Made by a program: the position numbers and the translations under genes. DNA of 64,000 nucleotides. Origin: Glandiceps talaboti (taxonomy: Eukaryota > Hemichordata > Enteropneusta > Spengelidae). The DNA is taken from assembly GCF_964340395.1 (NCBI RefSeq), contig NC_135553.1, positions 17,976,001-18,040,000 on the forward strand, written 5' to 3'. Shown here in pieces: positions 25,742-37,729 of this stretch (positions are counted from its first letter, which is position 1; the number at the start of each line of letters is the position of its first letter). The notes under the pieces are model-generated. The model did not search any database. It saw only the letters and a program-made list of their open reading frames with translations, and was not told where the DNA came from.

Positions 25742-26116
25742 TTAAAGAGGCCATACGGATGAAGAGAGAGGATTGGAGATTTATTTCGGATTTTAAATTT
25801 ATAAAAACAAAATTTTATGTTATCATGGCTTTCTACTTGAAAAATCAATGTGAACAGCATACTATACACCAAGTCCTTGTTTGTAACTCGATAAATTGCA
25901 AAAGATTAATAAATGTGTGAAAATCTTTGTTATTTCACTTACAATAAAACTTTTTACACGCTTTGCAATATATTGAGTTACAAACAAAGACTTTGTCAAT
26001 GTTGTTTCACATTGATTTTCCAAGTAGGAAGCCATGATTATGAAATTGCTTTATAAATTAAAAATCCAAAATAAAAACCCAATCAAATCCTCCTCATCCA
26101 TATATGGCCACTTTAA
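25742..26116. mobile_element. Foldback MITE with TTAA ends
   Basis: The two halves are inverted copies of about 185 bp (for example TCATGGCTTTCTACTTG at 25825 against CAAGTAGGAAGCCATGA at 26021, and GAGTTACAAACAAAG complementing CTTTGTTTGTAACTC). The outer ends read TTAAAG...GGCCATA and TATGGCCACTTTAA. TTAA at both borders would fit a piggyBac-type target duplication. Assignment to that superfamily is inference from the duplication alone. Confidence 0.7.
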
Positions 26117-28057
26117 CATGGTAATAAACCCAATTTTTACTGCTACATTTTGTATGGACGTAGCGCCTGAATCTTTTGGTGAGTGATGATGATTATTAAG
26201 AGAGAAATATAATACTGTCCCATTCTCCATCAGTACCCTATAATAACACGTTTTAAACTTGTGACATTGAGACGTCCTTAGAGGAATAAAACATAGATAT
26301 TGCCATAACATCAACTGACATCAATGTGTTTCAAGCATATCTAGACGACAAATAACACACTTTTCAATGTGTTCTTGCACACATAATAATATCAGGGACG
26401 GATTGTTTCTTTTACGGTTTTTTGTTCTTTCTTATCCTTTTTTTACATAATTTCATTTTATAATTTATAGTGTTGTGCCTGTTTCAATGGCATGTACATT
26501 ATAGCATAAATACATAATTATAAGAATGTTTCTATCTTCGTTAGACCATGTGGATGGTATATACATCCATGGTTAGACTCTTAGTGACTTCACATAGGAA
26601 TTCAAAGCCCTACTAGCCACGTTTTAGCTGCTGAAAGAACCACAAAATTCACAAAAAGTCACACTTGCATCCTTCAAGAATATTGTTATTACATAATACG
26701 AATAGGCCATTAATGTTTTCTCTGGTTTGCATTCACAACGTCATACGCTTTTACCATTGTCACGATTGTGGTTTAGCCAAGTATAATTAATGAAATTATC
26801 ACTGATATTAGAACAAAAGTAAATGAAGAGAAACACTTTCAATAGAACAATTCTATGAATTGAAAGGAAAGAGAAGTCGGGTGTGGTTTGCATCCCAGGT
26901 GGTCTGAGATCCCGGTAATGGAGTTTAATACTTCTAACAATGTCAAGGTCGTCTTTGTTGATTATATCATTGTTCGTACTGAATATATCAATCAAGGTAG
27001 TATCTGAATCCATGACAAATCGTCACATCTTATTACATATTGAATGTTGAAAAACTACAAAAAGCAAAAAGCAAAAAAGGGTGTTACTGCTTATGTCTCA
27101 TGCAGTGTTTGGGGTCTGAGAAAGGGTGGACGCAATTTGTCACGGATTCATCTGTATTGAAACAACAGTGCGTGTATATTGCATTACCTTTTGCTTCCAC
27201 TGACGTTGCCAGGAAACCACAATTTACATTTCCAACTTCATTTATGATATATGTATATTTATAACTTCATCCACAACTTCCATCGTCGCAAACCACGGCC
27301 TGTTTTACGGCAACGTTCTTAACGAGCCTCCCACATTTATTTCGAAATGTAGTGGTAGAAATAATAACTCTGGTTTGCGAGAATGACAACTTCCATCCAA
27401 TCAAGTATCTTACAGAGCAATGACGAGTATAAGTTTCTCATTTAGTTATGAATTTGGAGTATTTTACATATTCCTGTCAAGCAATAAAGGTGACAGTACA
27501 AATATGAGTATATCTGGTTGTTAGGAGATATAACAGCTCGCTCGGAGGATGGGAGTGCTAATTAGCCTCGACAGTGCATTTTGAGTACTGTAACTTTCAC
27601 TTGTTGAGCAAATTAGTCATGAACCGATCTCTGTAAACTGGAGCAGGGAATTCTGGGATTGGAGCCCAATTACTAATGCTGATGTCATCAATACCCCTAC
27701 CAATCAGTCAAGAGTATTGATGTCCGTATCTTGCTTATTACACATGATGTAATCCATTTATATATACTAGTAACTAGTATAAGTATGTGTGTATGTATGT
27801 ATGTATGTATGTATGTATGTATGTATGTATGTATGTATGTATAAGTGCATATGCGTTTTGAAAATTGTTTTCTCATAAAAAGGATAACTAATACATCATT
27901 AATTTAAATATTCTTGTAAATGTGTCTTAGTATCTTGTACATGTAAAGCACCTTTCTGATCACCCTTATCACGTTATCATTTCGCACTTTTTTTACGATT
28001 TAGTAATGGATGGAGACGAAATTATTATATAAATGTCTATGTTGATATTTGTTTATA
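26117..28057. other. No strongly supported gene
   Basis: A 90-codon minus frame (26741-27013) has a protein-like acidic N-terminal half but no recognisable domain, Kozak context or splice partner, so it stays hypothetical. An (ATGT)n array lies at 27788-27842. Confidence 0.45.
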
Positions 28058-29255
28058 TCATGACCGTGCATTCTCGATTGTTCCAATAACGTAAGGAGGT
28101 GGAGGAGAAGACGGTAGTACTTCCGGTTCTCCGAGAGTTGTAGTCTCATTCCGTACAGGATAACGGTAGCTGCCGACAAAGACGAGTTCTGACTCCTCGC
28201 TAGATCGGCGTCTCCTCATCCGGTTTGATCTGGTTTGGGTCGAGGCTTCCATTGGCTGTGGGTACGTTGTTTGCATTTGTTGTATTCCAGAGTCATCAAC
28301 TATCTGACCAGGTGCATAGCTTGGGAAAGTCGGGTTTCCTTGCATATCGTAGGAATATCTAAAATATCATAGGAAATATTTATTAATTTGTAAAATATTA
28401 CTAAGACTTACTTGAGACTATACTGCTGCAGCTCGAGAATTATTTTACAACTCTTGCAACAGTTATCTAGAAATACCTGCGATCAGAACGTTGTTTACCA
28501 GTGGAGAACAACTGGAACTGGCTTTGAAGGTGTCGTGAAGTCTTGAGGCGATGAGAAGCTATTACAAGGTTGCCACTGATTGGATAACATATATATACTT
28601 TATCACTCATTAACAATACAGCCTACAGATGTGCGTGTTTCCTTTGCTTTCTAAACCAATCAGAACGACCCTTATAAAGTGCTTCACATTATCTGAAAGT
28701 CTTCTGTGTTTGTTTTTATCTTGTTTTATTGTTCGGGGGGGGGGGGGGGTAATATGTTGACAATATAATCCAGGTATATTCATTTCTATAAATACTGTAT
28801 CAAAACAAGATACTCTACAAAATGACAATATTCTATAGTGCGTTCTTTAACATCACACTAACCGTCAATGGTTTTACAACTTACCCGCCATAGTTGACAT
28901 GTCCTACTGGTGGCGAGTACGGAGGAGGAGGTTCCTTTGCTAGAGCAGGGGTGTTGAACAAGCCCGGTAGGGCTCTGACCGGTGTCGACGGTGGCTTTTG
29001 CGATTTAACAATGCACAACCAAATACCTCCAGCCACCAGTAAAAGTACACCTACTCCAATAACAATGAGTCCATAATGAAACAGGTAGCCACCCGACACG
29101 AAGAAAACAAAACAAAAAAGAGCTCCAACTATAATAACTGTTACACCGCCACCTAAAGTCCCCTTAGCCCGTCGTTCATTCGTTTCATGTCGTTCTCTTT
29201 GCGTCGTCTCGTCATCACGTGAGTTGTCCTGCCATGCACCACGGACTGTCGCCAT
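28058..29255 (-). CDS. Gene C: two-pass membrane protein with two PPPPY motifs (2 coding exons)
   Basis: Exon 28885-29255 (start ATG at 29255) joins to 28058-28358 (stop TGA) by a GTAAGT donor (28879-28884) and a TTTTAG acceptor (28359-28364). Phase is 2, as in A and B, with 672 coding bases and 223 residues. The hydrophilic charged N-terminus (about 37 residues) precedes membrane segments at about 38-56 and 61-83. A short linker leads to PPPPY (109-113). The last exon begins GYSYD, like the GYNYS of gene A, carries a basic RMRRRR patch and a Ser/Glu stretch, and has a second PPPPY close to the C-terminus. The two PPxY motifs suggest WW-domain binding on the cytosolic side. No leader exon could be fixed. 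The function is unknown. Confidence 0.87.
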
Positions 29256-31270
<2,015 letters not shown>

Positions 31271-31275
31271 GGTGA

Positions 31276-31625
<350 letters not shown>

Positions 31626-31627
<2 letters not shown>

Positions 31628-31811
31628 CTCGGTGAGTATCAATCTGCTAAGACAGTGCTCTATACCGCAGTGGCAGAGCGCAATAGTTTTGGTAGTTCTG
31701 GAACTCTTTCTTGGTTGTAACTCGGAGTTTCACGCATTATGCTGATGTCTGTTGATCGCACAATGCGTGAAACTCCGAGTTACAACCAAGAAAGAGTTCC
31801 AGTACTACCAA

Positions 31812-31813
<2 letters not shown>
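31626..31813. mobile_element. Hammerhead-like hairpin element, copy 1
   Basis: A 5' block of about 60 nt (GACAGTGCTCTATACCGC, GGCAGAGCG) is followed by a near-perfect hairpin with arms of about 65 nt, bordered by TA arrays on both sides. The right arm has GATCGCACAATGCGT followed by GAAAC. Its core reads CTGTTGA instead of CTGATGA, which should abolish hammerhead cleavage. It is closely similar to copy 2 at 31855-32050. Confidence 0.75.
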
Positions 31814-31854
<41 letters not shown>

Positions 31855-31856
<2 letters not shown>

Positions 31857-32050
31857 CTCGGTGAGTATCAATCTGCTAAGACAGTGCTCTATACCGCAGT
31901 GGCAGAGCGTAATAGTTTTGGTAGTACTGGAACTCTTTCTTGGGTGTAACTCGCAGTTTCACGCATATTGCGATCATCAGATGTCTGATGATCGCAATAT
32001 GCGTGAAACTGCGAGTTACACCCAAGAAAGAGTTCCAGTACTACCAAAAC
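31855..32050. mobile_element. Hammerhead-like hairpin element, copy 2
   Basis: Same layout as copy 1: 5' block, then a perfect hairpin of about 68-nt arms, TA arrays on both sides. The 5' block matches in reverse orientation the sequence beside the ribozyme hairpin at 1987-2166, so these form one family. On the + strand the right arm contains CTGATGA (31985-31991), a 4-bp stem II (CGCA/TGCG), GAAA (32005-32008) and a 3-bp stem III (ACT/AGT), then U32017. Confidence 0.78.
31982..32020 (+). ncRNA. Degenerate hammerhead-like ribozyme motif
   Basis: Core CTGATGA and GAAA are spaced as in a hammerhead, with stems II and III present. However, the pair next to the core in stem II would be U-U instead of the conserved G-C, and stem I is only about 3 bp (TGT/ACA). 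Probably weak or inactive. Called mainly because a good copy of the family is present at 2087-2132. Confidence 0.5.
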
Positions 32051-32501
32051 TATATATATATATATATTTGTTTTTCAGGGAAAGATAGATTCACCCTTTG
32101 TAAACACAATTTGCTCTATGAAGAACGCTTCTCCCTAACAACTCAAGCATTATGTCGACGTCTATGTTTATGTTACAAAGGCACTCAGGAAGATTTATTG
32201 TCGATAACAACGATAATGTCGTTTTATGGCATCCACGTTATGAGAAGGGCGTCTTTCATTTTAAAATGTGTAGCGACCAATAACACCTTTTTTTGGTATT
32301 CACAGAAGAGAGTAAGCAGGTTTTTTTCCCCACAAAATACTCTCCGGCACGAATTAAGGAAAACACACTATTATAATTCCTGAAACGCACACATAGATTA
32401 ATTTGTATGTCATAGCAACACTAAACATGTATAAACCCCACACCTCATGAAATGAAATGTGTAATGCAAGGAATCTTACATGAACCACGCAAAACTACAG
32501 T

Positions 32502-32649
32502 GCTGCTAGACCTTCGGGCTTTCTTTCGATACAACAAGCGAAGATAGCTTTGCACCTGAAAGATGAAATCGAGGGCGGAACCCTTTCAGGGGCAAACAGG
32601 CGACCTTTAATCGCTTGTCGTAACGGAGAAAGCCCGAAGGTCTAGCAGC
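32502..32649. mobile_element. Short foldback element with 23-bp perfect inverted ends
   Basis: The first 23 bases (GCTGCTAGACCTTCGGGCTT then TCT) are the exact reverse complement of the last 23. A further inner pair (CAACAAGCGA and TCGCTTGTCG) extends the stem. 148 bp in total, no coding, no obvious target duplication. Confidence 0.75.
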
Positions 32650-32796
32650 GAGATTAACAGAACTATTACTTTCAGGATATAACAAGACTGGCTATCATTT
32701 CCTTTAGTCACTACACAGTAGATATCTTATATCATAGCTAACTGTATACAACCAGCAACTCTACTTACAAGTTACCAATTGCACAATCATGTACAT

Positions 32797-32798
<2 letters not shown>

Positions 32799-32844
<46 letters not shown>

Positions 32845-33005
32845 ACACACACAAACAAACACATACATACATACATACATACATACATACATACATACAT
32901 ACATACATACATACATACATACATACATACATACATACATACATACATACATACATACATACATACATACATACAAACAAACAAACAAACAAACAAACAA
33001 ACAAA
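32799..33005. repeat. (AC)n, (ATAC)n and (AAAC)n microsatellites
   Basis: AC dinucleotides (32799-32842), ATAC tetranucleotides (32864-32974) and AAAC tetranucleotides (32974-33005) in series. Confidence 0.97.
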
Positions 33006-33009
33006 AAGC

Positions 33010-34460
33010 TTATTGACAGGTAAGTATACTTAATCAAACAGGTGGTTATTGTTGTCTTTTTAATTACCGGTGCCATTGTTTTTAAATCATCAATAGAATC
33101 AGGTGTTTATGAAATATGTAAGTGATTGTTAATGTTGTTATCATTACTGTCATTAATATTACATAATGTTTTGTCTATGATGCCACAAAAATTAGGCTGT
33201 ACTTGAACATTACCAGCCGTCCACCCGTCCGTGAATGTGTTATTTTATTGGAAAATGCGTTCGCCCTTAGCCTTATTTAAATGAACTTTATACAGTATTT
33301 AAAGTCGGTCATAAAATTGAATTCTTTACAAACCTTTGCACTCAATAAATGCAAGTTGAATCGTTACAAATAAGCCATAACATGGCGACGTGGTGCCAGT
33401 TGTGGGTACGCAAATATTGTACAAACGTCACCGTTAGTTTACTACACCTAAAGACTTAAAAAGCGTTAATAAATACATAAAGGTCGTATAAGCCTGACTG
33501 CCCCAAACAAAAGTCATTCCGCAATAGGTAGTAACTAACTCTTTTTGTTTACAATTAAATATTGACTGTCGTCAGCTCATCAAATGTCCAAGTTCAAAAA
33601 CATTAAGCAGTATTGATTTGTAATGAATAATACTAGAAATGCCAAAGTTGATTGCGAATTCGAACAAGATTTGAGTGCGTTTTGTATGACTGTCGTGGTA
33701 CACACAGGTGTGGACAACATGTAAATGTAATGTTTGGTACACATAGACGTGACCAGCCGTACCTTGAAATTGTGAACGGAGTTTACTAACTAAAGGACAA
33801 AATACTCACCAAACTAGTGTACAATCAAGTGTTATAAATATAAAAATCTTCTATTTCTGAATTACACTGAATCCAATCTTCCTGACAGGCTCCGTGCTCA
33901 AGTGGTGGTTACTTACAAGTCATGGAATGTGTCTTTTTAACAAGGTACCGACCCAACAAGTAGTAGTGCCTGTACAATACTGTGTCAAACTAGAGAGAGA
34001 GTGTGTGTGTGATTTGTTTGCGCAGTCGCACATCAATTTCTTTTTACCATTTGTATTCTTGCCAACAATGGCAGTAGTCTCACTTCTAAACAAAATGACC
34101 TCCATGTCAAAGGTCATTTTTTTCGCCGTCATTTTCCTAAGGTTATTGTTGTACCTTAGACCATTTGACCATGATGGAGTGCTAATGTATACCTATTGAA
34201 ATAAAGCAAATTTATTTGCTGTCATTTCCTGTCAGGTTATACAGTTGATCTTTACAAAAACATTGACCCCCAAGTTTGTAATGACGGACATTTGTTATCG
34301 GTAGAACTCAGTAACATCAAGAATTGTCGACCTAATAACCAAATTTGTAATTTCATTAACACAGTCAAAATATTCTTAATAAACCTCTATCCTATTAATC
34401 AAAAGTTATTGTCATATTAATGAAGAAATAGACGAATTATAATTATGATTTATATTAATG
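33010..34460. other. No supported gene
   Basis: Unremarkable AT-rich DNA. The 101-codon + frame at 33894-34199 has no recognisable domain, and the opposite strand is open over the same place. Confidence 0.5.
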
Positions 34461-34466
34461 GCATAA

Positions 34467-35582
34467 TGAAATTATGCAACCTACTGCGATATTTTAATAA
34501 TATTTTCTACAGATCTATACTATACACAATGTTGCAGGAATTCTGATTCTTAATTGGCAAACGTACAAATAAATTATTACATAAAATGGCCAACGGATAT
34601 TGGAGTCCTGAATAATCTTTATTTTTTATTTATACTGGATAGTTCTTTAAGTATATAAACACTTACTAGTATCTCCCAAGAAGTCCAGTGAAGGCCATCC
34701 CTCATGGGTTCAGTGTTAGTACAGGAGGAAACCGGAGTACCCGAGGAAAACCTGCGTTGTTCAGTAGAGTCAAACTGAACTACACTCTTCTTACTTACAG
34801 CGTGGTAAATTTAATCAAACCCTGAATGGGTTTAACGTTTGAATCCCAACCGCAGTGGTAAAGTGGCAAGTGGTTGAATTACTCGGCCACCGACAACCCT
34901 GAATGGCTTCTAACCCCAACCACAGTGGTAAAGTGGCAAGTGGTTGAATTACTCGGCCACCGACAACCCTGAATGGGTTCTAACCCCAACCTCAGTGATA
35001 AGTGGCAAGTGGTTGAATTACTCGGCCACGGACAAACCTGAATGGCTTCTAACCCCAACCGCAGTGATAAGTGGCAAGTGGTTGAATTACTCGGCCACCG
35101 ACAACCCTGAATGGCTTCTAACCCCAACCGCAGTGGTAAAGTGGCAAGTGGTTGAATTACTCGGCCACCGACAACCCTGAATGGGTTCTAACCCCAACCT
35201 CAGTGATAAGTGGCAAGTGGTTGAATTACTCGGCCACGGACAAACCTGAATGGCTTCTAACCCCAACCGCAGTGATAAGTGGCAAGTGGCCACCAACAAC
35301 CATTAAATGTTCAATAAACCCTAATTCCTAGACTAAAATGTACATGTAAGTTAGGTTTGAGTAAAGATTAGTGTCACGCCATTCGATAATTTGGCTTCTG
35401 GTACACATGATATAAAATGTAACATAACTAGTCACCGTTTATTTTTTTTTAAATATATACCGAAATTATGCAATTCAACCTACTGCGATATTTTAATAAT
35501 ATTTTCTACAGATCTATACTATATACAATGTTGCATGAATTCTGATTCTTAATTGGCAAACGTACAAATAAATCATTACATA
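34467..35582. repeat. Direct repeats of about 117 bp flanking a minisatellite
   Basis: 34467-34585 and 35461-35582 are near-identical direct copies (both contain CTACTGCGATATTTTAATAA and AATTGGCAAACGTACAAATA). They enclose about 0.9 kb that includes the 69-bp minisatellite. This could be a tandem segmental duplication, or a very small terminal-repeat element. Confidence 0.75.
34822..35300. repeat. 69-bp minisatellite, about 7 copies
   Basis: The unit contains CCCTGAATGG, TTCTAACCCCAACC and GTGGTTGAATTACTCGGCCA. Units alternate in a higher-order pattern (GGCTTC and GGGTTC, CCACCGAC and CCACGGAC), so blocks of two to three units were duplicated together. The open frames crossing it are shadows of the repeat. 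Confidence 0.92.
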
Positions 35583-35589
35583 AAATAAT

Positions 35590-36198
35590 GATGTCGTCAA
35601 ACTCGTCAAAGGATATGTCATTAAGTTAGATTGAAATTAGCGTAATTACGCCAGGATTAAAGTTGTTATTAAGTTCGTATTATATTAGGGGGGGGGGTAA
35701 ACTCACAAGTAGCATTTTTTGAATATCAAAATTAATGAAATATCGTTCAATGCACAAGAAGACTGGGTTACTGTGAGCTGGGTCGGAATGGCCATACGCC
35801 AAAGACTTGCAAACCGAAAGACTACACTTGGGCTCTATGTTTAATGTTTTATCATTATGCAGTTAACCATTCTTGTGAAATTTCACTGTGATAAGAAACA
35901 CTGAAAAAATATAAGTGTGGTTACAAGATTTCCATGTATACGTATGATTTCTATGCTAATTACATACAGATATGTGATGATACGTCAGCACAAATAAATT
36001 GCACAAATACCAACAGTGCGCGCGTGCGCATTGATGGACTGAGTACATGTAATCACTGTTACATGTCACTAATGGTCCCAATGTAACAGAAGACAATGCA
36101 GGATTTTTAATCTTTATTGAAAATAAAATAAAAATCCATAAATGGACTGACATAAACAAAACTACAAGATAAAATAGTCATAAATCTTTTTAGGATTC
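35590..36198. other. No supported gene
   Basis: A G-run (35690-35697) and otherwise plain AT-rich sequence. Confidence 0.5.
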
Positions 36199-36505
36199 TA
36201 CAACTGCTGACATCAGCCAGTTGACAAACGGAACCTGTTACAAACTGGGAAAATAAATAAAAGAATTGGACATAGATACATTACATTTCATCATTTGATA
36301 AGAACAGTTTCATGGCCACTTTACATAATTGTTCACATTCACAAACAAATGTCTAGTACCCCAGGCATTTCATATGTACACACATAAAGAGGCCACAAAA
36401 CGGTTTTCATCTCTGCTGTTCCAACATACTGAGTCATTTCAATTGTTTACTTTCCCTGTTTGTAACAGGTACCGTTCGCCCCACGGTCTGATGTCGGCAG
36501 TTGTA
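36199..36505. mobile_element. Foldback MITE, copy 2
   Basis: Same family as 5080-5462. The left end reads TACAACTGCTGACATCAG, and the right end GGTCTGATGTCGGCAGTTGTA. Internal blocks (TTTGATAAGAACAG, CTGCTGTTCCAACATACTG, CCTGTTTGTAACAGG) are also shared. No coding capacity. Confidence 0.78.
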
Positions 36506-37471
36506 CTTTCCTTAAATTGTCACGATCTTTTCAATGGAAAATATATCTCTATATATGATATAATAGGATAATTAAGTAGCAGCTATGGAGATGTTGCTTT
36601 ACTTGTAAATATTTCGAACTGAGATATCAAACATAAGACATAATGAACAGTTTGAGGACTTGAGTATATATTTTCTGAATAAAATTGGTGTCTTTGTATT
36701 AAAATTATTAACACTCATAGCTGTCTAACAAATAAAGAATATTGCTTTAAATTTGCATTGCAATTGAAAACGTGTACCATGTAAGCAGAGTGTCCCGTGG
36801 CTCAACAAAAAATCCTACTTGCATCGCTACATTTTCTTTGTGAAATGCCATTATTTTGTCAGATCGTCTTCAAATTCATTAAAAAGGCTATTCAATCTGC
36901 TAACATAATGGTATGACACCCGAAGAAAAACAAGTCAAACTATTTTTCTCAAGTCAGAAGATCAACACAGTGTGTAGTAAATGTAAAGATTTTGACGACT
37001 CGACCCCGGACGATGTTAGTTTTCACATTAAGGCCCATATGTTATGTTATGTTATGTTATGTTATGTTATGTTATGTTTTGGTAATGTGTTTTATGTTCG
37101 TTCGTATGTGAGTGCATATCATGCATGTGTATTTGTTTGCAAATACCTAGGCCTGCTTCAATATATTATAGTGGAAAACGTAATAACAAGAAAACAAACT
37201 GAGGATTGTTCGTTCTCACTTCGTCTGTATCCAGTGTTTTGAGAGATGAAAGCAAACATTCAAAAGTTTACGATATCAAAATCCGGGGGTCGTCACACTA
37301 TACTTACTTATTTACTTATATACTAATAACATTAGTATGTCATTGTAGTTGGCAAATTTCTATTTGGGTAGAGTAATACAGATATTTATTACACTTATAT
37401 ACCCAAATAGAATTGTCAATTCTCTATACGGTTGTACTACAAGCTATATCATATCTTATTTTATCTAATAG
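36506..37471. other. No supported gene; short ATGTT array
   Basis: Contains a GTTAT/ATGTT pentamer array (37038-37078). The last 100 bases are probably the 3' untranslated region of gene D. Confidence 0.5.
37358..37412 (-). promoter_or_regulatory. Perfect 13-bp stem-loop in probable gene D 3' UTR
   Basis: TTCTATTTGGGTA (37358-37370) and TACCCAAATAGAA (37400-37412) are exact reverse complements around a 29-nt loop. The element lies 60 nt downstream of the gene D stop codon on the minus strand. It may be an mRNA structural element or a small MITE remnant. Confidence 0.45.
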
Positions 37472-37723
37472 CTATGCTGTTGATAATTTTTTATTCAACA
37501 TTATAAACCAAACAATGCCAAAAAGAATCAAACCACAGCCACCAGCAATGAATAGGAATCCAAAAACGAATACCGATATCTGATCCATAAACATGGAGGC
37601 ACCTATGATTGCCAATACAATTCCAAGGGCGATGATTTCACCACCTTTCTTCATGAACCGTTGTGCAAATTCTTGTCTCTGCTTCACTGTCTCTATCAGA
37701 ACATCGGATGCCGTATTCGCCAT
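37472..37723 (-). CDS. Gene D: short two-pass membrane protein lacking the proline-rich tail
   Basis: A single exon encodes 83 residues. The start context CAGGATGG is good, and a pyrimidine-rich acceptor (CTCTCAG) ends one base before the ATG, so an upstream leader exon is likely. A helical charged N-terminus (residues 5-28) precedes membrane segments at about 29-46 and 50-76. The second segment, FLFIAGGCGLILFGIVW, matches the gene B pattern LFIAG...GIVW, which places D in the same family. The protein ends eight residues after helix 2 (LNKKLSTA) and has no PPxY. It could be a minimal or dominant-interfering family member; that is inference. Confidence 0.8.
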   Translation of the reverse strand: MANTASDVLIETVKQRQEFAQRFMKKGGEIIALGIVLAIIGASMFMDQISVFVFGFLFIAGGCGLILFGIVWFIMLNKKLSTA

Positions 37724-37729
37724 CCTGAG

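Noticed and set aside
26741-27013. Minus-strand 90-codon frame
   Set aside because: The N-terminal half looks protein-like, but no start context, splice partner or homology could be argued; left as unsupported.
34879-35299. Repeating GLEAIQGCRWPSNSTTCHLS frames
   Set aside because: Translation of the 69-bp minisatellite.
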